A stretch of DNA of 64,000 bases from Anopheles merus (GCF_017562075.2 NW_024427772.1:1-64000); one strand, 5' to 3'. Counted from the stretch's first letter, positions 10,046-21,753 are shown. Notes: generated from the letters alone by a model not told the origin. Program-made: numbers and translations.

Positions 10046-11513
10046 AGAAGAACACGATGCAAAATAGATTTATTTTTGCTAAGTTTTCAACTCAACTTTT
10101 CATCAATACTGTTGTGTGTCCGATGAGATTTTTGTCAACCGCTTTAATTCTTAGAACACGAAATTATTCAACCTGTGCACTGCTTCCATTCATATCGGCA
10201 GAGTACAGTTGATCGTAATGATTGTTCATCTCCCATCAAAAGACACAGGGACCGCTACCGGCGTACGGGAAAGTTTGTTGGTGGTCCCTGTAGACCGCCA
10301 TAGGGCTGAACGTGTTAATCTGTGCTCTACCTTCTGCAGGATTTTATTGTAGAAAAAGTAATTTGACTGAATCAAACGCCGTAGCTCTATGATTAACAAC
10401 TTTCATTCTGCTTAACATTCACGGTTTTGCTTTGAGTGTTTAAATGTAATTTGATAATCACTGGTTTTTAAGTTTCATAAATTATAGATGATGTTTCTAC
10501 TCAGGAAACGGCGCCATAGTAACAACAATTTGAAGCTATCGTTGATCTCATCAACGTAGGTGGATCATAAAATTACAATTATTTGTCTTAAATTGTGAGA
10601 TAGGAGTACCATAATATCAAAACTACTGTTGTTTGTTTGAGTGTGTGGTTTCTGTTCAACACATCAAAGAAATAAGTGTGTATGTGTTTGTTCCATAATA
10701 CATCTATCTCAGTTTGAAAGGTTGAATTGGACATGTGGGTTTATTTCGAATATTCCTCTTCCTGCATTACTCTGTAGCTGAAAACATAAACAATATGTAG
10801 TGAACAACAACCAAACTAAGAAAAACGCAGGTCTTTTGTTGTAAAACATTTAATGAGCCCGATATTGAATGAGTGTAAAACCGTTTTTAAACCGTTTTTT
10901 TCTATGATATTTTGCATGAATTTTGCAAGGGCGATGTCGAACATGCATTTATATGAATCATCATCGTCATCAATTGTTTGCCATAATCAACTTCATTTCC
11001 AGTCATAGGCCGATGTATGATTATGCCCAAGCATCTGAATATAGTCGTTAATCGACTTGCGATTTTGTTTCGCTTTGCTAAGGAATCACACACGTCCTTG
11101 GCTGATTTCGGAAAGTAAAGTAGAGAATTCGATGGTTGTTAAGATTGAATTTCTTGCCGGAGCACTTCCGTACGTTCTTTATTTAAACTCTCATTCACAG
11201 CTACGCGACTGCGAAGCATGTTCTTCTTTTTTTCTTTGTACATTTTTATGTTTTTTGTAATGCCTGTTGCGCCTGTCCATCTTCTCTGTTACTCTATTGC
11301 GTTCGGCTTCTACAACTGGACGTTTAGTTACCTGTACTTGCTTGGTTCATTCATAACATACATCTCCTAACCATCCTTGAAACGGGATACTTCATATGCC
11401 CATCGTTACGTTTTTAGGTGCCAGATGAGCCACCTTTTTCTTTCTGTCTTCTTTAGTTGTTTTGTTGTTTCAAAAGCTATAGGAAAAAGAAAAACGGTCA
11501 GTTAATTTATTTG
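10046..11513. other. AT-rich non-coding stretch
   Basis: No credible coding frame, splice-consistent exon or paired element ends were found. A short imperfect hairpin (ACAGGGACC with GGTCCCTGT) lies near 10245-10290. Confidence 0.45.
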
Positions 11514-12359
11514 CTAACAGCTACGAATAATATCGATGTGCGATAGAATACTCACCATACTGTATGGATCTTCATTTGTGTTCATCTTCATACTGTATGG
11601 ATCTCCATCTATGTTGGCGTTTGATGTCCTTGAAGCTTCGGATTTAGACACGGCAGAACAGATCTCAGCGGCGTTGGAGTTAGCAAAAATTAGATCGAGT
11701 TGTCGGTTCATGGAGTTTCTAACGTTGCTTAATTCATAAAGGCCGTTTGCTGCCATACCATCTATGAAAATATGATTATTTCGAGACTTAGATGACGGTT
11801 TATAGTGCATGAAAGTGGAGCGCAATGGTACATCCTCGACATCGGCTGGATTGAGTTTGGACCACGTAATGTCCCATTTGTTAAAATCTCCAGCGACAAG
11901 CAGAAGATCGTTATCTCTCATGCGTTATGAAATTTCGCGTATACTTTCCAGATGTTTGTTAACAATTATGTCGTTATATGCGTTGTACGGTGGAATATAC
12001 ATGGCACCGATATAAACAAAAATATTGCCCAATCGAATTTTGACCAACAACTGTTCCATAGTTCGATCCGTTGGTGTAATTTCGCAAGATGAGAGAGAGC
12101 GAGAGCAGGCTATTAGAACACCACCACCGATGGAGAAAGTGCTGTTAGTGGTGGTTCTATCGCATCGGTAAATAGAATAGCGATCGTCGTTGAATAACTC
12201 ATTGTTTATGTTATTGTTCAACCAGGTTTCAGTTAATATTACGATTTTGTATTCAGTTTCTGAAAGTACTAGTCTAAGATCATTCAGTTTTTTACGCAAG
12301 CCTCGAACATTTTGGTAATGCATTGGTAGGTATGTTGTTGTTGTGTTGTTGATATTCAA
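11514..12359 (-). pseudogene. Endonuclease fragment of element B
   Basis: Minus-strand frame starting at the ATG at 12359 gives YQNVRGLRKKLNDLR, LTETWLN, GGGVLIACSRSL and, after an in-frame TAA near 11924, VAGDFNKWDI and LDLIFAN. A short direct duplication (encoding DPYSM twice) lies near the 3' end at 11545-11610. The frame stops before any reverse transcriptase motif, so the product cannot be functional. Confidence 0.75.
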
Positions 12360-13043
12360 TTGCTATTCATCTGACGGACCGGCTTCCGCAGAATCATCAG
12401 TCCCTTTAGTGTTAACTCGTCGCGGTCTTTTTTAAGAAGCGGCTAAGCATACAGGAGGAGATCTGATAGGTGTAGTGGTGACAAGCATTTGCTCGTTGAG
12501 ATCCTGCTGTGGTTCAGTTGTAAACAAACCTGCATCTGTAGTGGTCATAGCAGGAGAGGAAATCGGAATAGGCTGCGAGTGCATATCTGTAGTGGTGTTT
12601 GATATCGGAGCGCTTATTCCGGACCGTGAGAGTGGATTGTGATAGCTGTCTGCAGCGAGAGTGGCAGGGTGATCGTGTGTGAGTTGATGTATCGAGTTAG
12701 TATCGATGACGGCGCGTGTATTGGGATTGTTATTGTTGTTGTTCCGGTAGTCACGAAACTCTCGGTATGTTAGAGCGGAGGGCCATGTCTCAGGTGATAG
12801 AGCCTTACTGCGTAAAGTGGCCGGTATGCCCACTTTGAATGAGATGAATGAGAGTGTACTTGTGTTAGCGCCGAATTTCGTCAGGCGGTGAACAAACACA
12901 TCCCGCTTGTCAAGCGCTAAACGTACCTGCACCATATGAGAAATTTGCTCAGTGGTAACTGATGGGGCGAAACGTGTAAAGAAAAGCCACATACGCGTAT
13001 CAGTGTGTGGAATGATATCCAGTGTATCTGAAGCAAGCGGTGA
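11514..13043 (-). mobile_element. Truncated CR1-like element (element B)
   Basis: Only the C-terminal half of ORF1 and the endonuclease part of ORF2 remain. The reverse transcriptase is missing and the 5' end abuts a SINE half at 13044. Motifs parallel element A, but the sequence is a distinct family of the same group. Confidence 0.75.
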
Positions 13044-13049
13044 TCCCAT
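12432..13049 (-). pseudogene. ORF1 C-terminal fragment of element B
   Basis: The uninterrupted frame corresponds to the central and C-terminal parts of element A ORF1 (LSFISFKVGIPATLR matches LSFKVRVPAALR). The N-terminal zinc-finger region is absent because the element is truncated at the junction with the SINE at about 13044. Confidence 0.7.
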
Positions 13050-13146
13050 ACGTAGGAAAGACTATCCAGCTATGGTAACAATAAGTCACTGAAAGCCAAG
13101 CTCATTTCCCTCGTGGGTACAAGGCAGGCCAAGAAGAAGAAGAAGA
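13044..13146 (+). mobile_element. 3' half of a SINE abutting element B
   Basis: Starts within the SINE body (ATCCCATACGTAGGAAAGAC), contains GTCACTGAAAGCCAAG and ends in an AAG tail. No matching 5' half is seen on the far side of element B, so this is not a clean nested insertion like the one at 5480/9852. Confidence 0.65.
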
Positions 13147-13646
13147 AAACTTTGTATTGTATGTATTGCCTATGCGAAAGTCAACTACTCTCCCATCGTA
13201 AAGTCGCATGCAAAACTTTAAATAAATTTATTGCAACCATACTTCAGTGTATCTTATCTATATAAAATTTATATGCTATTTCCTTTATTTTGAAAGACTT
13301 ATTAACGTGATAATATAATGTTAAAATTGCATAACGGTTGCATTAAAAAACTCGACAAGTTAATAGGTTTATCATGAGTTTTACTTCACCTGCATTTACA
13401 AAACGTGAATCGTTCAAACCCTAACCATGATGGCCAAAAAAGTGAACCAACGTCGTTTAGATGCATGCGCGATCAAAGAATGGCACCCCGTAGCGTCTAA
13501 AATGGACTCCGTGCGGAAGTTTGTGGACGTCGTATAAACCCGTTTCGGCATTTTGGTCGCCAACATCAGTGCCAAGATGCACTGATGATTAGGCAACAAT
13601 CTAAGCATGGAAAGAAAGCTCAGGTTCATTTTTGAGGTTCCGGCAA
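13147..13646. repeat. Relic sharing the interior of the hAT-like element at 43840-45330
   Basis: AAGTCGCATGCAAAACTTTA and the following ~450 bp align block by block with 44585-45065, including CATAACGGTTGCATTAA and AGGTTTATCATG. Its own terminal repeats are missing. Small frames on both strands do not line up between copies, so I do not call a gene. Confidence 0.65.
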
Positions 13647-14437
13647 AAGTAAGGCTCAGCCCTCTACGTTACACAGGAGAAGCGTTACATGCCTAATACA
13701 TGCGTTACAAATATTCCCAAGCAGCATTTTTATTATAGTTTTGTCCACGCGACCGACCAGAGTACATTATTTTAATAAAGAATATTTTCAACTGCGATAC
13801 AAATAAAAAAATACTTTAACATTAACCAATATCTAGGACATTAAGTTCTAAAACACAAGTAATATATATATAGTTTATGAGAAATATTACAGAAAAAATC
13901 TAAAAAACCCTTGAAGCTTTGAATTGGAGTAACATTTCCAATAAGTAGAACATAAAAAATATGTAGAATACATTTAATTAAGTTAAATATTTGAAATTTT
14001 GTTTTATGAAATCTATGTTTGTGGCCATTTTAAATCATAATTGCATTTAGTTGAAAAACACTCTTATTAGGACAATGATACAGGTTACTAAATTTATTTA
14101 CATTTTTTAGGTCAATAAATACATTTACACATTGATTATGATTTTAATATCATAATTTTACCAATATTTTTAAAGTTGCTATAACACTAATGAATATCAA
14201 AAGTAGTAAGGTACAAGTCATATAATTACTTTTTTATTCTAATGAATTATCAATGAATCTAAACCTTATGAAAGATTGCTGAACATTCATAAGGTTTAGA
14301 TTATTAGACGTTAATATCTATCAATTTGCTCATCCACGACGGTTAAAACAGGCGTTCAAAATATGCTGCTTGGGTTTGAGATAAACAGGCGTTACGCGTA
14401 ACGCTAGCGTAACGTAGAGGGCTGAGCCTTACTTTTA
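13647..14437. mobile_element. TIR element, ~790 bp, non-coding
   Basis: GTAAGGCTCAGCCCTCTACG at the left is mirrored by its reverse complement at the right end, with AAAA/TTTT extending the match. The interior is very AT-rich and contains a near-perfect hairpin at 14252-14301 (arms AATCTAAACCTTATGAA). It interrupts the hAT-like relic. I could not settle a target duplication. Confidence 0.7.
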
Positions 14438-15170
14438 CCAAAATTTCGTGGTGTCTGTGAGCGCTTATTGAACCATCAAAACTTTTTGCTGCACAAAATA
14501 GAACAAAAACTGTATCAAATAACATATAACCTGGATGAATATGAATAGAGGGACTCGCAATATCTGCGCGTCAATAAAAAAACTCAATTTTAAATAAAAA
14601 ATTTCGTTACTTTTTCATCGCTACCAACTGCTGAAAAATCTGTAATATGAAAATGGCTTTACTGTGATTTCAGTAAACGAGCTGCCATTTTGGTGAGCAC
14701 TGATTCAATGTACATTCTTTTTACTGAAAGGATTAGTAAGACCGACCCGCTAGAAACCGGACTGCAAGCTGGCATTCCACACCGGCTACGAGCAGTCGAA
14801 TATGTAACGCTACACCGGCCACGAGCGGACAACGGCGACATGCGCAAGAAATGCGACACGCAGACCGATCGTGAGAACGGACCAATGCAGCCAGCAACAA
14901 GCGGCCTAGTTAGAACTTTAGCTTGTTAGGTTTAGTCAGTCGAAGTCTAGAATCAGCCAGATATAGTTCATAGTTTAGCTTTAGTCAGGAGTAATCCTGT
15001 TTGTGTAAAATAAAAAATCTTTTTTTATGGCCAACCGGTCTAGATAAAGATTAACTGGTTACTGAGACTTCAGCTAAAAAAACTTCAATACAATTTTACT
15101 GAACTTCAGTAAAAAAAGTTATCTGTGCAAACACAACACACAATCAGCTGATGACGGAAGGCACGTGCTA
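14438..15170. other. Non-coding stretch with a GC-richer block, possible LTR remnant
   Basis: From about 14740 to 14960 base composition rises and phrases such as CTACACCGGCCACGAGCGG appear, then an AATAAA at about 15010. This could be an old solo LTR, but I found no defined ends or duplication. The 79-residue frame across it is not convincing as a gene. Confidence 0.3.
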
Positions 15171-16035
15171 ACCCAAGTGACATTTGCTCGAAACAGTTTT
15201 TCCATATCTGCTCGATTAGTACTCGATATACCTTAAATTATTGATTTGTGATCAAGTGTGTTGAAAGCGTTAAGATTTGGTATGTTCGTAAATTTGACTT
15301 TCTTTTATCGATGGACGATGCCGTCGAGCTCATTTTTCATTCACAGCTATGGTTTTTGATGAAAAACAAAAGCTAATTTTGTGTGACGCTATTTTATAAA
15401 AAATGGGTATTTTTAAAGTATAAAATGGCTACATGAAGATTTATAACGATAAGAAACGTCATTTCCAGGTGAATCTACAAGAAATCGACGAAAAAGTCGC
15501 TCCACAGTTGATTTTAGAAGCCTTTTTCTAAATTCCCTTAAACTGGAGCAGGAAGAGGAAGAGAAGAACGAACCCAATTGACATTTTCGAGCACGAATCA
15601 TCGGGAATTCGAGCAAATTGCCTTAAACTGGAGCCTTAAAGTTCACTTAAATTGCACAAATTTAAGGGAATTTAGAAATAGGCCTTTAAAATCAATTGTG
15701 ATGCAGCTTTTTTGTTGTTTTCTTCTAGATTAGCTCAGAAATGATGTTTCCTATCGTTATAGTTGGTCATGTACTCATTTTATACTTAAATGATATCGAT
15801 TTTTTATAAAATAACGTCGCACAAAACTAGCTTTTATTTTTCATAAAAAATAAACCTATGAATGTAAAATGAGCTCGACAGTATTGTCCATCGATAGAAG
15901 AAAGTCTAATTTACGAACACGCTAAATCTTAGCGCTTTCAACACACTTGATCACACACAAATCCACAATTTCAGGCGTATCGAGTACTAATCGAGCAGAT
16001 ATGGAAAAACAATGTCGAGCAAATGTCACTTGGGA
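15171..16035. mobile_element. Fold-back-like element with long inverted arms
   Basis: The left arm (15171 to about 15540) is matched in reverse by the right arm (about 15640 to 16035). CCCAAGTGACATTTGCTCGA at the left returns as CGAGCAAATGTCACTTGGG at the right, and inner blocks such as the ATCGATGGAC and TTTATAACGATA segments pair in mirrored order. The arms are imperfect, with many substitutions and indels. A central ~100 bp separates them. There is no transposase frame. Confidence 0.75.
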
Positions 16036-16588
16036 AAAGAAAGCTTTATTTGTAAATGTTAGGCCTTTTTTGCTCCGACGCCTAAAATAGTTTGACCATT
16101 CCCCCAGTAGAGGGTGCCAAAACTGCTCATCCAGCACAGGAAACTGACCAAAATCTGCATAGATTTTGCACCATTTCCTGTGCAGAAAACTGCTCGAATA
16201 TAGCCATATTTTGCACTACGGAAAGCACCATCTATCGTCAAACATCAATAAAGATATTCAGCTGATGCGTCATCTGTTGTCGTTATTATTACATTGTAAT
16301 GTTTTGTATGCTTTCATCGTATGCAATTTTACGTAAAGCAATGTTAAAAACTGATTTTATAAAGTACTCGTGCAAAACAAATTTGAGTAGTCTGCTAGCT
16401 CGCACGAGGCCTTGCACTCCATACAACGTCATAGCCCCAGCGCCCTCGTATTAAACATATTGTGAGGGTAAGTAGTTTTTTCGCCTATAGATTTAGCAGT
16501 TAGAAATAGAGTACCCCATGAACAGCGAATATTCTAGCTTGCTAAATGCCTGAAATTTGATATATCTTGTTGAAAATTGGCAAACAAC
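16036..16588. other. Non-coding stretch downstream of the fold-back element
   Basis: A small palindromic-looking region at 16100-16190 (CTGTGCAGAA, TTTTGCAC blocks in both orientations) is the only structure noted. No gene was recognised. Confidence 0.4.
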
Positions 16589-16820
16589 TTATAACCCAGG
16601 TTGGACGCATGTCTTAAAATTGCATGCAAAAGCACTGAAAATCTGAAGCACTGAAGCAAAAGCCCCGATTGGGAAATAAAGCGCGATTAAATTAAAATGG
16701 TTTTAAATTTTAATGATTTAACATTGTTAAAATCGTTTTACACAACCCGTGCTCCAATCCTTACGATTTTTTACTCATTTCGCATGCAATTTTAAGCCTT
16801 GCGTGCAACCTGGGTTATAA
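16589..16820. mobile_element. MITE family M2, first of a tandem pair
   Basis: Ends TTATAACCCAGGTTGGACGC and, in reverse, TTATAACCCAGGTTGCACGC enclose ~232 bp with the core GGTTTTAAATTTTAATGATT. The second copy begins about 30 bp downstream. A partial copy starts near 40684. Confidence 0.75.
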
Positions 16821-16849
16821 GTTCTTTTTGCCAGCGGGGCAAAAAGAAC

Positions 16850-17064
16850 TTTTAACCCAAGTTGGACGCAAGCCTTCAAATTTCATGCAAAAGTACTGAA
16901 AATCTCGCCTCGATTGGGAAATAGAGCACGATAAAATTAAATTGGTTTTAAATTTTAATGATTTAACATTATAAAATACGTTTAACGTAATCCTTGCTCC
17001 AATCCTGACTGTATTTTTAGTCATTTTGCATGGAATTTTAATTCTCGCGTCCAACCTGGGTTAT
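16850..17064. mobile_element. MITE family M2, second of a tandem pair
   Basis: Same ends and core as 16589-16820, diverged by point changes and a short deletion. The spacer between the pair is itself an inverted repeat (CTTTTTGCC ... GGCAAAAAG). Confidence 0.75.
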
Positions 17065-17225
17065 ACTACTTTTGGCCAAATTTTTAATCGTTAAAATTTT
17101 AAACTGATTTTTTTATCGTTCTTTACGGCTCAACCGAGGCAAGATTTTCAGAAGTATACACTACACAAGAGAAACAACAAAAAAACACATCTATTGGGCT
17201 ACGCAAAGATCTTTGTTCACAAATA

Positions 17226-17231
17226 TTTATT
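17226..17231 (-). promoter_or_regulatory. Polyadenylation signal for the Yellow-family gene
   Basis: AATAAA on the minus strand, 86 bp beyond the stop codon at 17317, in an AT-rich context. This is the first such hexamer downstream. Confidence 0.6.
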
Positions 17232-17316
17232 TTGAAATCAACGAATGCATTAGTCAAAGGAAAGTTTGAATGGTTAATGGTTCTTTTCGTGACGAAAATA
17301 CCCAGAGGAAATAGTC

Positions 17317-17994
17317 TTACTTATCGCACGGTGTACCCTTAATAATTTCTCGCGTTTCTCCTACTAAAATACGATAATTGTACTGTTCTGCGTCTAAACT
17401 GGTAAAAATAAACATAGGCAAGCGATCAGAGAGTACCCACAATGTCCCTTCGTTGTCTACTTTTAAATCGTTCGGAAATACTAACGCGTCACTGTCGGAA
17501 TCCACTAACCCTTGAGTATCTGCATTCAGTGGCATTATCGTATTCCAGCATCCCACACCATCTTTGTTGACTTGCGTGTAAAAAATTACACCCGTTTCCG
17601 AATCATAAAACTCTGCGGATGATTGCGAGTTTGGTCCACGATCACCCAACAGTTTATAGTCGTAGTATGCTTGTGGGCTCTGCGCATATGATTCATTATG
17701 CAGTACCATGTTTGATACCATAAATTCCTTGGTACTTGAAAATGCGTGGAAATAGATGGGCCTCGTTCCGTCCTGCAAGCGTTTTCCGACAGCCATACCG
17801 AAAACACCATCAGTCCATTGAAAATTAACACCACCGATGTTGTAATCGCCCGCGAGAGGATCAAAATGGAAGAAGTTGTGCTTTACTCGCCACGATCGAT
17901 CTTCTGCCAAAGAGTACACGATTACTGCGTAGCTTCCCAAGTCAGGAATATAGGCATGCGCATTATCGCAATCTCCACGCTCGGTATCGACAAT
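17317..17994 (-). CDS. Yellow-family gene, coding exon 4
   Basis: 678 nt with the TAA stop, coding the C-terminal half from IVDTERGDCDNAHAY to KGTPCDK. The acceptor is AACTGTAG. The protein has none of the long Pro-rich tail that Yellow itself carries. Confidence 0.92.
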   Translation of the reverse strand: MVDTERGDCDNAHAYIPDLGSYAVIVYSLAEDRSWRVKHNFFHFDPLAGDYNIGGVNFQWTDGVFGMAVGKRLQDGTRPIYFHAFSSTKEFMVSNMVLHNESYAQSPQAYYDYKLLGDRGPNSQSSAEFYDSETGVIFYTQVNKDGVGCWNTIMPLNADTQGLVDSDSDALVFPNDLKVDNEGTLWVLSDRLPMFIFTSLDAEQYNYRILVGETREIIKGTPCDK

Positions 17995-19727
17995 CTACAG
18001 TTAAAATGGTACAATTGTAAAACAGGGATAATTCTTCTGATTGCAAATCTCTGACTCGATAATTTATGCTACTTACAACATTGGCAAAGAATGAGTCCTC
18101 TTTGAGCAGTGTGCTGTTGAAGAAATGTCGTCGAATGAGTTTATCTGTGTACAAGTCAAAAAGCACAATTGACGGAGGAGCATATTGAACAGCATCACCA
18201 AGAATGTCTGCAAGTCCGGTATCCATGACCCAAAGACGGTCGCACTCATCGGCGCGGACACGGAATGTTGATATAATTGTGGCGTTATTTTTCAAAAAAT
18301 TGGATGCTGGATCTGGACCATCATTACGCTCTGGAAGGAAATGGAAAGTAGAACCGTGCAAATGGAATGAAACGTATGTTTATATTATTTACCTGTTGGG
18401 AGTTCATTTTCAGTCCACCCTGGATAAGGGCGCAAATCAGGGCTTATCCCGTCGGAAATGTTAACATATGTCAGCGAAGCGGCTACACCCGTCTTCCACC
18501 TGCAAAGAGATAGAATTGAGTTTTAACTAGTTTTTTTTTTTTTGGTTTAGTAAATAAGTGTTTGTAGTCTTTAATCTTTAACTATTAATTAAACGGATTC
18601 TCGATCCTGTGCGTGTAAAGACTACGGTGCTTCTTTAGAACGAATGAAACGTATACCGAACAATCTGTTCGGTTTTCATGAGCAAAAATTAAAATTGACA
18701 TTTATACCTTCTTGCAAAACAAGCCTATATACGGCCTTTTCAAGGGCAACCCCTTTTTCTTTCGCCAGTGTATATTAAGGTTGAGTTAAGCCTAGATGAC
18801 TGCCGTATATAATCTAGCAAATAAGGAAGTATTACAAGATACTACATGATTATTATTATAATACCATGGGTGTAAATACTATTACAATACTATAAAAAAA
18901 CACTTAATTTTTTCAAAGTCTTCTCTATCAGACTTTTCTATCAAGATCGTATGGGCTCTCCTACAGTGCCCATTACAACAGAACCTGTGGTTCGTGAAGT
19001 GAACAGACGGGGTCCGCAAAAGATTTGATTTTTCAAAAGAAAAGCTTATTACAACACACATCTTTAATTTTTTCCCACAAACAAGATTAAACTTTCAACA
19101 GACATGTCTAGAATAATATTAAAAATAGTTTTGATCAAAAAGCTTTGAACTTAGTCTGCTAAACATATGCACTTAATATATGTGGGACGCGGCAAATGTA
19201 TTTTCAAACACAAGTGGTCCGTGATCCTAAAAAGGTTGGGGAGCACTGCATTACATCACATATTTATGAACCATTGTTACATAAAATATCAGTAAAGCAG
19301 GAAAATACAAGAGAGAACGCCGTCTACATTATTAATAAGTACTGTACAACAAATTGCATTTATTTTACACTGACGAATAACGTTAACAAAGCGAGCATGT
19401 ATCCAGTCTCGTTTTATGATCGAAAGTGGGAAATGTGTTCACATTTAGCACAGGTCTCGATAATATTAAATCTATTTCGATTGATTACCTTGGGACAGTA
19501 ATAAACAGTTTGTCACGCCATCGTTCTAAACCCAGAGGTAGATTGTTGTGAACGATGTATTTGCCGGAATTCAAGGCAGCCACCTTAGCATCTTCTGAGG
19601 GCCAAGCGAACGAAACTTCACGCCACTTAAATTTTTCCTTCAGCTTCACACCAAAGACATCGGGCAGAATCAACAACGCTCCAACAGTGATCACAGAGAG
19701 CACGAGATTTGAAGTAGCCAGTATCAT
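17317..19727 (-). CDS. Yellow / major royal jelly family secreted protein (four exons)
   Basis: The spliced CDS (19727-19489, 18499-18393, 18330-18077, 17994-17317) encodes 425 residues, the usual size for insect Yellow proteins. All junctions are GT-AG and the phases agree. The N-terminus is a signal peptide (hydrophobic LVLSVITVGALLILPDVFG), so the product is secreted. Family blocks in order include NNLPLGLERWRDKLFITVPR, RWKTGVAASLTYVN, RVRADECDRLWVMDTG, FHFDPLAGDYNIGGVNFQW, DRGPNSQSSAEF, VGCWNT and FPNDLKVDNEGTLWVLSDR, with conserved cysteines. Family members act in cuticle pigmentation, dopachrome conversion or eggshell hardening, but the paralogue cannot be fixed here. It is not yellow itself, and resemblance to yellow-b/-c-type sequences is from memory. 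The ATG at 19727 is preferred over an upstream in-frame ATG at 19784 because it places the signal peptide at the start. Confidence 0.93.
18077..18330 (-). CDS. Yellow-family gene, coding exon 3
   Basis: 254 nt coding ERNDGPDPASNF through KEDSFFANV, including the RLWVMDTG block. The acceptor is CTTCCAG and the donor GTAAGT. An 82-bp intron follows. Confidence 0.92.
18393..18499 (-). CDS. Yellow-family gene, coding exon 2
   Basis: 107 nt coding WKTGVAASLTYVNISDG and PYPGWTENELPT. The acceptor is TTTGCAG and the donor GTAAAT. A 62-bp intron follows. Confidence 0.92.
19489..19727 (-). CDS. Yellow-family gene, coding exon 1
   Basis: Signal peptide plus the first family block ending in TVPR. It ends in phase 2 at a GTAATC donor and is followed by a 989-bp intron. 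Confidence 0.92.
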
Positions 19728-21159
19728 TGCACTGGTTGTTTTGGTCAACCCTTGAAAGTACACTACACAATAGTTGTAACTCACTCGTACTGGATTGTTC
19801 TACTAATGAAAGCACGATTTGCTGTTGCGTCCGTACAGCTACGCGAACAATCGACAATTGATGGTACCACCGTGTTTGCATACGAGAAAGCCTACCTGAA
19901 AAACCACCAACCATTTCTCAAAAGCGAAAAGGTTTGCTCTCGTAAAACCGGCTACAAATTGCTATATCAATGCGGATCAGAGCCCTCAACCCGCGTACCG
20001 GTTTTTGTTTCATCGTACTGTTGTTCCCAATGCTTCTCTTTCCACTTTTGTTTCTCTCAGCACTGCGATCGTCATCTGCCCGTCAAGCACACGGCTCGCT
20101 CGAAAACTGAAAACGATTTCATCGATCCACCTAGTGCATTTGTGGAGTTGTAGCTGTCTGTGGAATAGTTTATAAAAAGATCGTCGGTGGCATGTGATGC
20201 ATCTACTTATTAAACAAACAACCCCTTTCAAGAAGGCCAAAATATTAATGTATGTTTAAAATCCTTCGACTGGGACTCGTCGGACACCTACGGTAAATTA
20301 CCAGGGCATAGCACCGGGCATAGTAACAAAAGCATAGCGCCAAAACGCCTCTTCAATTGCATAAGATCACTTGTTTCGACGTGACGAACAATCACGATCG
20401 CGATCTTCTAAATTATAAACTTGGTTAGCAACGCAACGAGTTTTTCTTTACGTTTTAAGTGTGATTATTGCCATTGCGTTCAACTAACAAAGCAGAATGC
20501 TACCGCACCTCAAACATACAAGAATATAGGCTGGAAGCCAGTAAAAAATAGCTGAATGTTCAAAACATCTTCTTCCGACATGTTTCGCTTCGATCGCCTG
20601 TACCAAATCCGGTTCAAAATCACGATTTTACGCTATTCAAGTAGCTCTAACAAAGCATAACAAGATGTTTAAGTTCGAAATGATTAGTGAGGTTTTGTAA
20701 ACTATTCAGAGGGAATAAAGGTAGCAACTATCAAACAGTTAAAGACAATTGATGAGTCATTGAACTTCTCTCCTTATGATTACGTTCACTTCTGTTCGAT
20801 TGTAAATGCACTGTAAAAATATTGTGTTTGATTTGCGAAAGCACCAAATATTGTATACATATCTCGTAGAAAATAGCTAAACGGTGGTGTAAACAAATAT
20901 TTGACTTTACATCTCTATTACCTGTTGAATTAATATTACAATTTGATCTGTACAAACTTTTTGTTCTGTATATATACATTAAAAACGTTCAACAATTGAC
21001 CTAGAACCAGTTTATTCTTTACGATTCGATGAGCACAAATAATTAGAAATTCGTTACAAAAAAAGACTATCGAAAGAGCAGTGATGTAATGTAATGGCAT
21101 GAAATAGCAGTGACACATAATGCCAAAACAATGAACACAATACGCAGAGGTGCTATACA
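19728..21159. other. Upstream region of the Yellow-family gene, no other gene seen
   Basis: Presumably holds the 5' UTR and promoter of the minus-strand gene. No clear TATA box could be fixed. Frames on both strands in 19750-20240 are short, lack splice-consistent continuation and resemble nothing I know. Confidence 0.4.
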
Positions 21160-21167
21160 TGTGTACT

Positions 21168-21745
21168 AGTGATAGGTGGGTCAACCCGAACCTATTCGGT
21201 CGGAGCCATCCGTACGCGACCCGGAGTCATTCGGGTCGACCCAAATGGTACAAGTAGGTTCAGTAGGTGCAACGACTCCGGTAGGTTTGTTTGTTTGAAC
21301 AGTTAAGAGAGGCTTTGGCTCCTTTACTCCGGTAGGTGCCAGATAACAGAAGTGACTCCGACCCGTTGGTGCAACGAGTTCGGCTCGGTCCGGGCCAAGG
21401 TGGGTTCATTTCAACCCGTTGTTGCAGCGAGTTCGGGTCGATCCGAACGATGAGTAGGTGCGAGAAAGTATAAGCGACTCCGATCCGTTAGTGAAGCGAA
21501 TTTGAGTCGGGTCAAGTCAAGGTAGGTTCAATACCCGACCCGAACTGGCTGAACCAACGGGTCGGAGTCGCATATGCTTTCTCGCACCTACTCATCATTC
21601 TGGTCGACCCGAACTCGTTGCACCCGCGATTCTGATTTGATTCCGACTCCGACCAAGCGTACCCGCTGCACCCACGGGTAGGAAACGATTGGTTCGCACC
21701 CGACTCCGGGTCGGGTCGTGAAATGAATCGTATGTCCTACCACTA
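21168..21745. mobile_element. hAT-like non-autonomous element with internal fold-back and GGGTCGGG-type repeats
   Basis: The 8-bp duplication ATGTGTAC occurs at 21160-21167 and 21746-21753, immediately outside TAGTGATAGG and CCTACCACTA ends. The interior is built from reiterated short phrases (GACTCCGACCCG, GAGTTCGGGTCG, CCCGACCCGA). It contains a large inverted repeat, arms about 21418-21490 and 21557-21624. It has no coding potential. A degenerate relative lies at 46310-46626. Confidence 0.8.
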
Positions 21746-21753
21746 ATGTGTAC

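Noticed and set aside
19728..19784. Upstream in-frame ATG at 19784 as the Yellow-family start
   Set aside because: It would put a polar 19-residue extension before the signal peptide. The ATG at 19727 gives a standard secreted precursor.
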